Assembly (NCBI GenBank): GCA_009746045.1
Contig: RPFO01000702.1
Coordinates: forward strand, 310,001 to 374,000
DNA: 64,000 bases
Direction of reading: 5' to 3'
From: Mesostigma viride
Taxonomy: Eukaryota > Streptophyta > Mesostigmatophyceae > Mesostigmatales > Mesostigmataceae
Below, piece by piece: positions 39,633-52,110 of this stretch (position 1 is its first letter; every line of letters begins with the position of its first letter). The notes beneath the pieces were generated by a model. It ran no database searches and was not told the origin of the DNA. It worked only from the letters and a program-made list of their open reading frames with translations. A program made the position numbers and the translations under genes.

Positions 39633-41606
39633 ATGAGAAATATCCGTAAACTGTCAATTATTTTAGTAATTACAATAAACTTGTGTTGTTGTCTCTATGG
39701 ATTTGCCAACGGAAAAACTCCTGCACATAACGACTCTTATAAACAAGTTTTTGATTACATACAAACTAGCAATTGGGTAAACGCCGAAAACCTAGCAACT
39801 AAGTTGGGCGATAAAGCTTTACTTAAGATAGTTTTATCGCAAGGGTTTTTAGACTCAAGCTATACCAAAACCACTTTTCATGAGATAGTAAAATTTTTAA
39901 AAGAAAACCCTAAATGGCCACAAAATAATTTATTGAAAAGTAGAGCAGAGAATCTACTAAACGAAACGGTAAGTGATACAGAAATATATAATTGGTTTAA
40001 AACTCATCGGCCAATTACCGGCTGCGGCTATAAATATTATGCTTTTGCCGCTGCCCAGATTTTAACTGACCCAAATAAACTCGCTCCTGTAATTAAAAAG
40101 GGGTGGATATACGGATCTTTTAGCCAAGAGCAACAGATTGATTTTTACAAGAAATTTAAAAAATTTCTTAATAAGAATGATAATATTAAAAGAATAGACA
40201 ATTTAATCTGGAAAGGATCAACTACATTAGCTAAAAACTCCCTAAATTCAGTAGAAGCAGGGTATAAAAAAGCTTTTGAAACTCATATGGCTTTTACCGA
40301 TATGAAGAAAGAAGCAAAACAGCTTTTTAGAAATGTTCCAAAAGAATATTACACACCAGGTTTAGTATATCAATACGTCAGTTCTAGAAAAAATGAATTG
40401 CCTAAAAGTACCGAAATTGCAAGTTTAATAAATAGCATAAAACATTATGGGATGCATGGAGATGATTTTTGGAAAATTCAATGCTATCTAGCAAGAGAAT
40501 ATATTGAAAATAAACGTTTCAACGATGCCTATATCGTTACTAGTGTACATTTTGCCGAAAGCTCAGCAAATATTAGTGATGCAGAATTTTTATCCGGGTG
40601 GTTGGCCCTTCGTTTTCTAAATAAACCACAGCTAGCTATCAAACATTTTAAAAAATTCGCTCAGGTAGTAAAAACTCCAATTAGTATATCAAGAGGTATG
40701 TATTGGCTAGGGAGAGCTTACGCAAAAAATGGCCAGAAAGAAGAGGCAAGAAAATTATATGAAAGAGCAGCTCACCAATTCGGCTATACATTTTATGGCC
40801 AGGTGGCAACTTTAGAAATTGGAGCAAATAAATTAAGATTGCCGCCAAAAGTAACTAGTACTCATAAAAAAGATTATAATATAAAAAATAAGGATATATT
40901 AAGAGCAGCAAATCTAGTTAGTAAATACGGTAGCAGTAGCCTTGCTAAGGTTTATTTAGACGATTTAGTTAATTCTGCTGAGGAAGAACAAGAGGTATTA
41001 GCAATTGCCCTTGCAACTAAAACACCTAATGTCCATCATAAAGTGTGGTTATCACGAACTGCTATGCAGAAGCATGTGTTTTTAGATCATTACTCATTTC
41101 CTGACCCTTATAAAATCGACCATTTACCAACAGAGAAAGCCCTTACTTACAGCATCATCAGACAAGAATCCAGTTTTGAAAAGTCTGTCATTGCTCCGGA
41201 TAAAGGAATGGGTTTAATGCAGCTTATGGAACCAACAGCTTGCGATACTGCTAAAAAACTAGCCATAAAATGTAATTTAAAAAATTTAACAAATGATGCC
41301 TACTACAATTTAACTTTAGGGAGTCATTATTTAGCTGATATGCTCCAGCAGCATAAAAATTATTATGTACTTGCCATTGCCGCTTATAACGCAGGCCCTC
41401 ACCGAGTAAAAAAATGGCTAGATTTGTATGGTGACCTAAGAGAATTTAAAAATTATCATCAAGCTATTGACTGGATTGAGAGTATACCTTTTTCTGTAAC
41501 TAGAAATTACGTTCAAAGAGTTTTAGAAAATCTACAAATATATAGAGCAATTTTAAACAAGGAGGGTAAATTTAAATTAAAGCAAGACTTACTCGGTAAT
41601 GGATAG
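39633..41606 (+). CDS. slt: Soluble lytic murein transglycosylase
   Basis: Periplasmic enzyme that cleaves peptidoglycan to 1,6-anhydromuropeptides. A signal peptide with a Cys cluster (NLCCCLYGFA) opens the 657-residue protein. A long alpha-superhelical U and L domain follows (SISRGMYWLGRAYAKNGQKEEARKLYERAA). The C-terminal lysozyme-like domain carries the catalytic Glu in YSIIRQESSFEKSVIAPDKGMGLMQLM and the IAAYNAGPHRVKKWL motif. Divergent from fabD with a 36-bp gap. Confidence 0.93.
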   Translation: MRNIRKLSIILVITINLCCCLYGFANGKTPAHNDSYKQVFDYIQTSNWVNAENLATKLGDKALLKIVLSQGFLDSSYTKTTFHEIVKFLKENPKWPQNNLLKSRAENLLNETVSDTEIYNWFKTHRPITGCGYKYYAFAAAQILTDPNKLAPVIKKGWIYGSFSQEQQIDFYKKFKKFLNKNDNIKRIDNLIWKGSTTLAKNSLNSVEAGYKKAFETHMAFTDMKKEAKQLFRNVPKEYYTPGLVYQYVSSRKNELPKSTEIASLINSIKHYGMHGDDFWKIQCYLAREYIENKRFNDAYIVTSVHFAESSANISDAEFLSGWLALRFLNKPQLAIKHFKKFAQVVKTPISISRGMYWLGRAYAKNGQKEEARKLYERAAHQFGYTFYGQVATLEIGANKLRLPPKVTSTHKKDYNIKNKDILRAANLVSKYGSSSLAKVYLDDLVNSAEEEQEVLAIALATKTPNVHHKVWLSRTAMQKHVFLDHYSFPDPYKIDHLPTEKALTYSIIRQESSFEKSVIAPDKGMGLMQLMEPTACDTAKKLAIKCNLKNLTNDAYYNLTLGSHYLADMLQQHKNYYVLAIAAYNAGPHRVKKWLDLYGDLREFKNYHQAIDWIESIPFSVTRNYVQRVLENLQIYRAILNKEGKFKLKQDLLGNG

Positions 41607-41691
41607 GAGCTGGAAAAGAATTACTAGAAATATTTAAATTTTAAATATACGCTTGAAATTAAAAACTGAACTAGATAATAGGAGAATTAAA

Positions 41692-42165
41692 ATGAGTAAA
41701 TTAAAAATAGGAGATAAAGCGCCTGAGTTTCTATTAGAAATATCCCAGGATAAAAAAGTCAGTTTAGGAGATCTTAAAGGAAAATATATCGTTTTATATT
41801 TCTACCCCAAAGATGATACACCGGGCTGTACACTTGAAGCGATTGATTTTAACGAGCTGCTAAACGAATTTAATTCATTAAATACAGTTGTTTTAGGAAT
41901 CTCTAGAGACGATTTAAAATCTCATGGAAAATTTAAGGATAAATATAACCTTAAATTCAACCTTGGTTCAGATATAGATGGCCAAACTTGTTCTAAATAT
42001 TCTGTTTGGGTTGAAAAATCCATGTTTGGCAAAAAATATATGGGTGTCAATAGAGCTACTTTTTTAATTAATCAGAAAGGGGAAATAGCTCATATTTGGC
42101 CAAAAGTTTCAGTAGAAGGTCACGCCCGAGAAGTATTAGATAAAATCAGAAGGTTATCGGTTTAA
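41692..42165 (+). CDS. bcp: Thioredoxin-dependent peroxiredoxin (Bcp/PrxQ)
   Basis: Reduces hydroperoxides. The 157 residues carry FYPKDDTPGCTLEA with the peroxidatic Cys. The resolving Cys five residues later in many Bcp proteins is Ile here (GCTLEAI), so the protein probably works as a 1-Cys or atypical form. The frame opens earlier at 41653, but ATG 41692 has an AGGAG site 6-7 bp upstream and gives the standard N-terminus MSKLKIGDKAPEF. Confidence 0.93.
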   Translation: MSKLKIGDKAPEFLLEISQDKKVSLGDLKGKYIVLYFYPKDDTPGCTLEAIDFNELLNEFNSLNTVVLGISRDDLKSHGKFKDKYNLKFNLGSDIDGQTCSKYSVWVEKSMFGKKYMGVNRATFLINQKGEIAHIWPKVSVEGHAREVLDKIRRLSV

Positions 42166-42279
42166 CTTTTAACGGGTATTTACTGATTTATTTCTATAGG
42201 AATAGGTAATAATCTTGGATTCGTTAAAATTTCTAATTTACCTTATATATAACCTTTTTATTGATTTTAGGAGGAACTT

Positions 42280-42696
42280 GTGAAATTAACTAAACAATTT
42301 GTAGAGAAATTATTCAACAATTTGGAAAATGGACACCAAGAACAATTCTTTTCACAAGTTTCATCTAATGTGTTATGGGAAGTGATGGGCACCCATCCAC
42401 TAGCTGGAATTTATCATGGAAAGCAAGAATTCCTTGATCATACCTTTGTACGCTTAAAAAAACTTTTAAAAGGTGGACCAGTGTTAAAGGTAAGTAATAT
42501 TCTAATAGCCGAAGATGCGCCAATAGCCATAGTGGAAATGGTTCAGCTGTCTTATTCTATTAACGATAAACCATTTAACAATACGTATTGCTGGCTAGTA
42601 AAATTTGAAAATGAGGTGATTGTCCACGTTAGAGCGTATTTAGATTCAGCCTTAGTACAAGCATTAGTGAGCGAAAACCCTATCAAAGCTAAATGA
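42280..42696 (+). CDS. SnoaL/NTF2-like domain protein
   Basis: A 138-residue alpha+beta barrel protein of the NTF2-like group. FVEKLFNNLENGHQEQFFSQVSSNVLWEVMGTHPLAGIYHGKQEF and NNTYCWLVKFENEVIVHVRAYLDS match SnoaL-like proteins. The activity cannot be predicted. Translation starts at GTG behind an excellent AGGAGG site with 5-bp spacing. It follows bcp by 114 bp. Confidence 0.82.
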   Translation: MKLTKQFVEKLFNNLENGHQEQFFSQVSSNVLWEVMGTHPLAGIYHGKQEFLDHTFVRLKKLLKGGPVLKVSNILIAEDAPIAIVEMVQLSYSINDKPFNNTYCWLVKFENEVIVHVRAYLDSALVQALVSENPIKAK

Positions 42697-42713
42697 GTAA
42701 TTAGCTGAATGAA

Positions 42714-42727
42714 TGTTTACGTAAACA
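42714..42727. repeat. 14-bp perfect palindrome between convergent genes
   Basis: TGTTTACGTAAACA lies between the SnoaL-like gene and the end of clpB. It has no loop, so it is more like a protein-binding site or short terminator stem than a classical terminator. Confidence 0.35.
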
Positions 42728-42781
42728 AGTTTTATATACTATTACCTTTTCTACTGAGACTTACCATTTTAAGCTAGCAAG

Positions 42782-45355
42782 CTACTTAAAGATCTCTAGG
42801 TGCCCATCTTTTTCAGTTAGATGAACAGTATCGCCACTAGAAAATTTCCCTGCTAAAATAAGCTTTGCTAGGTTGTTTTGTACCTCTCGCTGAATAACCC
42901 TTTTTAATGGTCTAGCGCCAAAGGCAGGATCATATCCTTTATCTGCTAGCCATTTAATAGCGAGTTCATCATAGTTAAGTTCTATATGCTGGGCCGCTAG
43001 TACTTTCCTTAATATCCCCAACTGAATTTTAACAATATCACTCATATGAGTTCTCTTTAACCGGTGGAACAGAATAATTTCATCCAATCGATTTAAAAAC
43101 TCGGGTCTAAATGCGTCATTTACATAATTCATTACTTGCGTGCGCAGGAGTTCTGTATCTTCCCCTTCTTTTTGATTAACTAATACTTCAGCACCCAAGT
43201 TGGAAGTAAGAATAATTAGAGTATTTCTGAAATCTACTAAATTACCTTGGCTATCGGTTAATCTTCCCTCATCCAAGATTTGTAGCATTATGTTAAATAT
43301 ATCAGGGTGAGCTTTTTCTATCTCATCAAACAGAATTACCTGATATGGCCTTCTTCTAACACTTTCAGTCAGAGCGCCACCTTGTTCATAACCTACATAT
43401 CCAGGAGGTGCACCAATTAATCTAGCAACGGCATGTTTCTCCATATATTCTGACATATCAATGCGCAATATTGCTGATCTGTCATCAAATAAAAATTCTG
43501 CTAATGCTTTGGTAAGTTCTGTTTTTCCAACTCCAGTAGGTCCCAGGAACAGGAATGATCCAAGGGGCTTATCATGATCGCTAATCCCTGCTCTAGATCT
43601 GCGTACAGCATCACTAACGGCTGCAATAGCTGCTTCCTGACCAATTACTGATTTCATTAAATGCGCCTCCATGGCAAGCAATTTATCTTTTTCGCTTGTA
43701 AGCATTGTATCAACAGGAATACCAGTGATTTTAGAAACAATAATGGCGATATCACTATCAGTAACTCTTTCTTTGAATAGCTTGTTACTGCTAGCTGCAT
43801 CGGCGGTTTTTAGCTTATTAGTAAGCTCTGGAATAATACCGTATTTTAGTTCACTAGCTTTGGCAAGATCACCGCTTCTTTCCGAACGTTCTAAATCAAT
43901 TTTAGCATTTTCCAGATCTTCCTTAATTTTTTGTGAGATCTGTATTTGAGATTTTGCTGCTTGCCACTTGGAATTCATATCAAGAGATTTAGACTCCAAT
44001 TCTGCAAGTTCCTCTGATAAAGTAACAACCTTTTTTTGAGAATTTTCATCTTTTTCTTTTTTAAGAGCCGATAATTCTATCTTAATCTGGATTATCCGCC
44101 GATCAAGTTCATCCAATTCTTCAGGTTTACTGGATACTTCAATTTTTAGCCTACTTGCTGCTTCATCAAGCAAATCTATCGCTTTATCCGGCAGGAATCG
44201 ATCAGTAATATAGCGATTTGAAAGTGCTGCTGCTGCTATAATCGCACTATCTGCGATAGTTATTCCATGGTGTAGTTCATAACGATCTTTAATACCACGA
44301 AGGATTGAGATAGTATCCTCAACACTAGGCTCTGAAACATATACAGCTTGAAAACGTCTCGCTAATGCGGCATCTTTTTCAATATATTTACGGTATTCGT
44401 CTAGTGTAGTTGCGCCAATACAATGTAACTCTCCTCTCGCTAGCATTGGTTTTAACAAGTTGGAAGCATCCATTGCTCCATCAGTCTTACCAGCTCCAAC
44501 TAGTAAATGCAGTTCGTCGATAAACAGGATAATTTCGCCGCTCGCTTCCTTGATTTCATTAAGTACGGCTTTAAGACGTTCTTCAAAATCACCACGATAT
44601 TTAGCCCCAGCAATTAATGCTCCCATATCAAGTTCAATAATTTTGCAATTCGCTAGCGATTCCGGCACATCCCGCATGTATATCCTCTGAGCTAATCCTT
44701 CGATGATTGCCGTTTTACCAACACCAGGCTCACCAATCAGTACGGGATTATTTTTCGATCTTCTTGATAGAACTTGGATGGCACGTCTAATTTCTTCATC
44801 CCTACCAATAATTGGGTCAATTTTACCTTCAGAAGCAAGTTTAGTTACATCCCTTCCGTATTTAAGCAACGCATCATAACTATTTTCGGCAGATTCTGAA
44901 GTAGCTGTTTTGCCTTTCCGTAAATCCATAATAGCTGCGGTTAATTTTTTTGAATCGATACCGGAGTTAGCTAAAATATTACCGGCTGATCCTTTGTCAA
45001 AAGATATTGCTTCAAATATCTTTTCTATAGTGGTAAAGCTATCTTTACTATCTTTTGAAAGGCTAATAGCTTTTTCAAGGACTTTTAATCCTTCCGAAGA
45101 TAATGTAACCTGACCGCCACTTCCGTGAATCTGAACCTGAGGAATTGATTCTAATTCTTTATCTACTCTCAGCTTGACTAAAGATATATCCACTCCAAGC
45201 TTGTTAATTAAATTTACGATAATACCGCTTTCTTCCTGCAGTAAGCAGGATAGTAAATGTAGAGGTAATATTTGCTGATGATTATACTTTGCAGCCAATA
45301 ACTGGGAGGCAGAAATTATATTTCTTGCTGCTACTGTAAATTTTTCGATATTCAT
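42782..45355 (-). CDS. clpB: ATP-dependent chaperone ClpB
   Basis: Hexameric disaggregase that works with DnaK. The 857 residues hold the N-terminal Clp repeats, the first AAA+ module (Walker [11 protein letters not shown], sensor region [14 protein letters not shown]), the coiled-coil middle domain (residues about 400-520), and the second AAA+ module ([37 protein letters not shown]). Full length. A possible heat-shock promoter lies upstream. Confidence 0.97.
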   Translation of the reverse strand: MNIEKFTVAARNIISASQLLAAKYNHQQILPLHLLSCLLQEESGIIVNLINKLGVDISLVKLRVDKELESIPQVQIHGSGGQVTLSSEGLKVLEKAISLSKDSKDSFTTIEKIFEAISFDKGSAGNILANSGIDSKKLTAAIMDLRKGKTATSESAENSYDALLKYGRDVTKLASEGKIDPIIGRDEEIRRAIQVLSRRSKNNPVLIGEPGVGKTAIIEGLAQRIYMRDVPESLANCKIIELDMGALIAGAKYRGDFEERLKAVLNEIKEASGEIILFIDELHLLVGAGKTDGAMDASNLLKPMLARGELHCIGATTLDEYRKYIEKDAALARRFQAVYVSEPSVEDTISILRGIKDRYELHHGITIADSAIIAAAALSNRYITDRFLPDKAIDLLDEAASRLKIEVSSKPEELDELDRRIIQIKIELSALKKEKDENSQKKVVTLSEELAELESKSLDMNSKWQAAKSQIQISQKIKEDLENAKIDLERSERSGDLAKASELKYGIIPELTNKLKTADAASSNKLFKERVTDSDIAIIVSKITGIPVDTMLTSEKDKLLAMEAHLMKSVIGQEAAIAAVSDAVRRSRAGISDHDKPLGSFLFLGPTGVGKTELTKALAEFLFDDRSAILRIDMSEYMEKHAVARLIGAPPGYVGYEQGGALTESVRRRPYQVILFDEIEKAHPDIFNIMLQILDEGRLTDSQGNLVDFRNTLIILTSNLGAEVLVNQKEGEDTELLRTQVMNYVNDAFRPEFLNRLDEIILFHRLKRTHMSDIVKIQLGILRKVLAAQHIELNYDELAIKWLADKGYDPAFGARPLKRVIQREVQNNLAKLILAGKFSSGDTVHLTEKDGHLEIFK

Positions 45356-45387
45356 AACATTACCTCTTTATTAACTTCCACAACATC

Positions 45388-45420
45388 TATATAAGGTTAA
45401 AATCTCAAAAATCAATAAGC
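45388..45420 (-). promoter_or_regulatory. Possible heat-shock promoter of clpB
   Basis: On the minus strand CTTATT, a 17-bp spacer and CCTTATATA precede clpB by about 35 bp. This resembles the alphaproteobacterial sigma-32 pattern (CTTG-type -35 and CYTATNT-type -10) but the -35 is imperfect. It also reads as a weak housekeeping site. Confidence 0.3.
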
Positions 45421-45626
45421 TACTAGCGTCAAACCATAACCATACTTGGTAATTATTAGTTCTTAAAATCTCGCACAACTGTGCAATTTTTGGCCTACCC
45501 CAATTATGTTTAATATTATTAAAATATGCAAATATTATACTTTTCTGATTTCTATTTATTAACTGAATTCTACATGCTATTAATAGAATTTCTTTTTTAC
45601 TTTTTGTAGATATCATAACTTGAGAA

Positions 45627-45649
45627 CTATCCACAGAGAGTGTGGATAA
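45627..45649. promoter_or_regulatory. Paired DnaA-box-like sites
   Basis: CTATCCACA and TGTGGATAA are arranged as an inverted pair separated by five bases. The second is the exact consensus DnaA box on the minus strand. A pair can arise by chance in an AT-rich genome, so binding is unproven. Confidence 0.4.
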
Positions 45650-46001
45650 CTATGTTAATAATGTGTTATATTAGTGCACAAATTCCAGTAACTACCTAGC
45701 AAAGTTATAGGCTGATTAAAAAATGAGCGTTGCCTTGAAACAGGCATCACTCCAATAAAATAAAAAAATATTACGCAATTAATATATAAATATTCAATAA
45801 TGAACTTGAATTTGTGCATAACTTTAGCTGTCTGCTGCTCTATAAGTAATATACCTATAGAAATTGGAAGGGTCGGAAGACACTTAAGTATGTACTAAAA
45901 AGAGAGGAATGAATTTTAATAAAATTAATTATTATAAGATTTTTCAATAGCTTTAAAAAATTGAAAATAAGAATTATTACCAATATAGCTTACAAAACAA
46001 T

Positions 46002-46087
46002 TGGTACCTCTGGCCGGATTTGAACCGGCACACTCCAGGAGCAACAGATTTTGAGTCTGTCGTGTCTACCAATTCCACCACAGAGGC
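46002..46087 (-). tRNA. tRNA-Leu (CAA)
   Basis: An 86-nt class II tRNA on the minus strand with encoded CCA. It shows GGTGGAATTGGTAGACACG in the D arm, anticodon loop CTCAAAA giving CAA, a long variable arm (TGCTCCTGGAGTG-type) and T arm GCCGGTTCAAATCCGGC. Confidence 0.93.
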
Positions 46088-46250
46088 ACAAGGATTTTAG
46101 ATATATGAGTATTTAAGGTAAGTAGACTATACATCTAACTAGGTGTTGTCAATTTAAAAGCTGTTTCTCCTAAAACTGTTATTTATTAGCAAATCTGTTT
46201 GCACCACGAAGCCTAGGAGATTGAACTTCTTAAAAGTTATTTTATAAACA

Positions 46251-46436
46251 TTATTTACTGCTAAAAAAGTAAAAAATAATTAAGGCTAAAATTGCTAAAG
46301 CTTGAAAAACCACCCTTAGTGTCATTAGCTTAGTGCCAAATTTTTTGCTGATTTTATCTCCTCCCGCCATTGACAATACGCCTAGTAGCAAAATCATCAT
46401 GGTAATAACGATGAATAAAAAAAGAAGGTAGCTCAT
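46251..46436 (-). CDS. HIG1-domain twin transmembrane protein
   Basis: A 61-residue protein with two membrane helices separated by a basic loop (MAGGDKISKKFGTKLMTLRVVFQ). The G-x-K-x-M-x-x-R-V-x-x-Q pattern is that of HIG1 proteins, which in mitochondria associate with cytochrome oxidase supercomplexes. Typical alphaproteobacterial members are this short. Likely a respiratory assembly or stability factor here too, by analogy. Confidence 0.8.
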   Translation of the reverse strand: MSYLLFLFIVITMMILLLGVLSMAGGDKISKKFGTKLMTLRVVFQALAILALIIFYFFSSK

Positions 46437-46484
46437 AATACTTTGTATAATTAATTTGGTTATTACGTAATACCAAAAGTGGTT

Positions 46485-47348
46485 TTATCCTAAATTTTCG
46501 GAATACTCGACTTTAAAAGGAATATTTAGATGTTTAAGCAAGGCAAAATTTATCTTACTTTTTATAAAATTAGCTTCTTTCATTAATTTTGAGTTACAGG
46601 TGAATTTTAAGAAAAACTGATCTTCTAATTCAGAAATTTTGGTTAAATAGATTTCCGGCGCAATTGAAGAAACTGCAAAATCTAGCTCGTTGCTAATGCG
46701 ACGTAATTGCTCAGTAATCAAATCATAGTCGATCTGCAAGCCCTCTTTTTTTATTATATTGATATATATACAGTAACTAATATTATCACTACCAGACCAC
46801 TTAGAAAACTTATTCTGCATTAGTATCGTGTTAGGTACTAAAACTTCTCCCCCAGTAAAACTATTAACAGTTATGCACCTAGTCCCTATTGATTTTACTC
46901 TGCCGATAGTGCCTTGAATCTCCACAATATCACCAATTTTTATAGGTTTCTCTACTATAATAATCATGGTATTTACCAGATTATTTACAAGCCCTTGAGC
47001 ACCCAGGCCAATACCAATTGCAAAAGCACCCCCAATGAAGGCAAATATAGCAAGCGGAATATTTGCAACCTGTAAAGCAAGAAGAATCGTAATGCCCAAA
47101 AATACAAGTGATAAAAGCCGTTCTATGGTATAAACTAAGTCTTGGTCATCATCCAATTTCTTTGATATTACCGGTATAATTAGTTTAAGGAGTTTTTTGG
47201 AAAGGTTGATACCAATAAGTAATATTAGCAAAGCTACTACTATATTACTAACCTTTATGTCATTTCCGGAAATATTAACCAACCCGTATTGCCACATCTC
47301 ATGAAAAATTGATGAATCAACTTGGGATGAAGAAAGTAAACTTGTCAT
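46485..47348 (-). CDS. MscS-family mechanosensitive ion channel
   Basis: A 287-residue membrane protein with an N-terminal hydrophobic pair of helices, the pore-lining glycine/alanine-rich helix (FAFIGGAFAIGIGLGAQGLVNNLVN) and the beta domain following it (KPIKIGDIVEIQGTIGRVKSIGTRCI, VLVPNTILMQNKF). These are the core MscS elements. The gate opens under membrane tension to protect against hypo-osmotic shock. Confidence 0.93.
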   Translation of the reverse strand: MTSLLSSSQVDSSIFHEMWQYGLVNISGNDIKVSNIVVALLILLIGINLSKKLLKLIIPVISKKLDDDQDLVYTIERLLSLVFLGITILLALQVANIPLAIFAFIGGAFAIGIGLGAQGLVNNLVNTMIIIVEKPIKIGDIVEIQGTIGRVKSIGTRCITVNSFTGGEVLVPNTILMQNKFSKWSGSDNISYCIYINIIKKEGLQIDYDLITEQLRRISNELDFAVSSIAPEIYLTKISELEDQFFLKFTCNSKLMKEANFIKSKINFALLKHLNIPFKVEYSENLG

Positions 47349-47487
47349 AATATTTTATATTTTTAAGAATATTATAATAAGTAGTATAATATTAAGAAAT
47401 ACAACAACACAAAACTTATTATATAAATAAAATATAGCAAAAAAATTTATCTCCAACTACTATAAACACTAGTATCAATATTTGGGG

Positions 47488-47516
47488 TTGACAATTATGG
47501 TGTTTTTGATTAGATT
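47488..47516 (+). promoter_or_regulatory. Sigma-70 promoter of rpmH-rnpA
   Basis: TTGACA, a 17-bp spacer and TAGATT lie about 62 bp before rpmH, giving a short leader. Confidence 0.5.
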
Positions 47517-47577
47517 TGACCATCAATCATTGCAAAAGCAATCATCTGTTAAATGTTAATTAGTATTATTAATTATT

Positions 47578-47712
47578 ATGAAACGTACATTTCAGCCTAG
47601 TAAGCTAGTAAGGAAAAGAAGACATGGTTTTAGGTCAAGAATGGCAACCGTAGGCGGAAGATTAGTTATAAAAAACCGTAGAGCAAAAGGAAGAAAAAAG
47701 TTAACCGCCTAA
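47578..47712 (+). CDS. rpmH: 50S ribosomal protein L34
   Basis: Only 44 residues and almost entirely the family consensus: [21 protein letters not shown] followed by [21 protein letters not shown]. Too short for many gene finders. rnpA follows after 10 bp, the universal bacterial arrangement. Confidence 0.97.
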   Translation: MKRTFQPSKLVRKRRHGFRSRMATVGGRLVIKNRRAKGRKKLTA

Positions 47713-47722
47713 TTCAAAAGTT

Positions 47723-48100
47723 GTGCCTCTTTATTCGTTAAGAAATCAAAAAAAATTTGACCTTGTTAATTTGCACGGTAAAAAAGTATCTAGCCCATAT
47801 TTTATGGTAGTGATTGCTCAGAATTTTAGCTTGATTCAAACAGATAGCCAGAATCCTACCTTTTTAGGAATGAAAGTTAGTAAAAAAATTTCTAAAAAAG
47901 CATATATTAGAAACAAAATCAAGCGGCGAATAAGACATTTAACGAGATTAATGCTGAAAGAGTGTGACCTGAACCTCTCGAAAGTAGCTATAATTTTTAT
48001 ACCATACAAAAATTTTGATTTGGTAGAGTTTGCCAAATTATCATTTGAATTTAAGAGCATCTTACAAAAAACTATAAAGAAAAAAATAACCCCTATATAG
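47723..48100 (+). CDS. rnpA: Ribonuclease P protein component
   Basis: Protein subunit of RNase P, which matures tRNA 5' ends. The 125 residues show the N-terminal FDLV-type start, and the RNR-like central motif is KKISKKAYIRNKIKRRIRHLTR. The start is GTG; no earlier ATG is in frame. The RNA subunit gene is not in the window. Confidence 0.9.
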   Translation: MPLYSLRNQKKFDLVNLHGKKVSSPYFMVVIAQNFSLIQTDSQNPTFLGMKVSKKISKKAYIRNKIKRRIRHLTRLMLKECDLNLSKVAIIFIPYKNFDLVEFAKLSFEFKSILQKTIKKKITPI

Positions 48101-48184
48101 CCAATTACTTACCATTTAGTGAAAGTGTGATTTATAAACTTTACTCAATCATTCCTAGTACCATATACCGCTGAATTGGCTATA
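48096..48184. repeat. 11-bp inverted repeat between rnpA and gyrB
   Basis: TATAGCCAATT (48096-48106) and its exact complement (48174-48184) flank 67 bases that can themselves form a partial stem. The left arm covers the rnpA stop codon and the right arm ends 7 bp before the gyrB stop. It may act as a two-way terminator for these convergent genes, or be a small palindromic repeat of the rickettsial type. Confidence 0.45.
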
Positions 48185-48191
48185 ACTTTCC

Positions 48192-50735
<2,544 letters not shown>

Positions 50736-50783
50736 TTAAAAGTAAAACTTAAAGCAATAATTATTATATAGGGTATAAAAGCC

Positions 50784-51644
50784 ATGGAGTCACCAGTTTT
50801 CAAGCATATTTCTGAAGTGTTAAACGATTACGATTTATTTTTATTTGATTTATGGGGAGTAGTTGTTGAAAATGATAAATTATACCCTGGTGTGGTAGAA
50901 TCTATAAATAGCATTTTAGGGCAAAAGCAAGGATTTTTTGTGTCAAACGTACCAAGGCCAGCCTTTATCATGAAAGATAGGTTAGCAAAATGGGGCTTAA
51001 AGGCGTCGGAAGAAATGATCATCACTTCCGGAGATATTGCTAGAAAATTGATCACAGAAGAAGCAATTAAACTGGAAAAAGATAAGCTAACAATATATCA
51101 CCTCGGGAGTGATCAGAACGATGATATATTGCGTAAACTTAACCATAGTATTACTGATGATTACACAAAAGCTGATGTTTTCCTTTTAACTTTGTATCGA
51201 GATGAAAATCAAAACATTAAAGAATTTGACAATGTATTAAAAGACGTTGCTAAACTGCCAAACCTGCTTAAGATATGTGCCAATCCAGATATATCAATTC
51301 CGAAAGGAGGTATAACCAGATACTGCGCTGGATATTTCGCACGCATTATAGAAGAAAATGGGGGACAAGTTGTATATACCGGTAAACCTAAAGACGTTAT
51401 GTACCAGCATATTTTTAAGGTATCAGGTGCAATTCCAAAAAACCGAATTTTAATGGTAGGGGACACTTTTGAAACTGATATTCTCGGAGCCCAGAACTCA
51501 GGAATAGATTCTGCTTTAGTGCTAACCGGCAATACGCACAAATACCACTCAATCTACGAATCTCTGGATGATAAAGTTTCTGTCCTTGGGAAAAAAGCTA
51601 AAGAATTTAAAATATTTCCTACATTTATTACTGAATTAACTTAA
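50784..51644 (+). CDS. HAD-IIA family hydrolase (TIGR01459-type)
   Basis: A 286-residue phosphatase-like protein. The first HAD motif reads FLFDLWGVVVEND, in which the second acidic residue expected after the nucleophile Asp is shifted to a W-G-V form typical of this branch. The C-terminal motif GKPKDVMYQHI and MVGDTFETDILGAQNSGIDSALVLTG are clear. Substrate is unknown. tsaE follows after 10 bp, so the pair is co-transcribed. Confidence 0.87.
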   Translation: MESPVFKHISEVLNDYDLFLFDLWGVVVENDKLYPGVVESINSILGQKQGFFVSNVPRPAFIMKDRLAKWGLKASEEMIITSGDIARKLITEEAIKLEKDKLTIYHLGSDQNDDILRKLNHSITDDYTKADVFLLTLYRDENQNIKEFDNVLKDVAKLPNLLKICANPDISIPKGGITRYCAGYFARIIEENGGQVVYTGKPKDVMYQHIFKVSGAIPKNRILMVGDTFETDILGAQNSGIDSALVLTGNTHKYHSIYESLDDKVSVLGKKAKEFKIFPTFITELT

Positions 51645-51654
51645 ATTACAAGCT

Positions 51655-52083
51655 ATGCAAGGAAAAGAGCTTACCTTAAAATCAGAAAAGGAAACCGAGA
51701 ACCTTGCAATAAAAATAGCCGCACAAATAAAGAAAGGTTCTATTATAACTTTTAGGGGTGGACTTGGCGTCGGAAAAACTTTTCTATGCCGCCATATAAT
51801 TAAATATTTATGTGGGGAAGATGTTAAAGTTGTTAGCCCAACTTTTAATCTATTACAAATTTATCCAACTAAAAATTTTGAAATTTACCATTTCGACTTG
51901 TATAGACTAGAACATTTGGAAGAAATATACGAACTGGGTATAGAAGAAGCATTTTCTGGTAATCATGTATGCTTAATTGAATGGCCAGAAATTATTAGCA
52001 GTATTTTGCCTCCAAATACGATTTCAATAAAAATATCTATAAATAGTGACAATAACCGTTTGGTTTCTATCTATAAGATTTAA
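51655..52083 (+). CDS. tsaE: tRNA threonylcarbamoyladenosine biosynthesis ATPase TsaE
   Basis: ATPase partner of TsaB and TsaD in t6A37 synthesis. The 142 residues hold the P-loop GGLGVGKTFLCR, the switch-like SPTFNLLQIY and the HFDLYRLEHLEEIYELGIEEAF and LIEWPE motifs. Length is normal. Confidence 0.94.
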   Translation: MQGKELTLKSEKETENLAIKIAAQIKKGSIITFRGGLGVGKTFLCRHIIKYLCGEDVKVVSPTFNLLQIYPTKNFEIYHFDLYRLEHLEEIYELGIEEAFSGNHVCLIEWPEIISSILPPNTISIKISINSDNNRLVSIYKI

Positions 52084-52110
52084 ATAAAAAACCATTCTTA
52101 AAGCAGTAGT

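Larger units (their letters stand above)
45356..46001. other. 645-bp AT-rich intergenic region with DnaA-box-like sites
   Basis: Between clpB and tRNA-Leu I see no convincing gene. A minus-strand frame of 87 codons (45371-45634) has no family features. The region holds a perfect DnaA box (TTATCCACA on the minus strand, 45641-45649), a near-match at 45627-45635 and another near-match in TGTGCATAA near 45814, with several AT-only runs. Confidence 0.45.

Noticed and set aside
45371-45634. An 87-codon minus-strand open frame upstream of clpB
   Set aside because: No family motif, no ribosome-binding site, and it covers the clpB promoter region; most likely chance.
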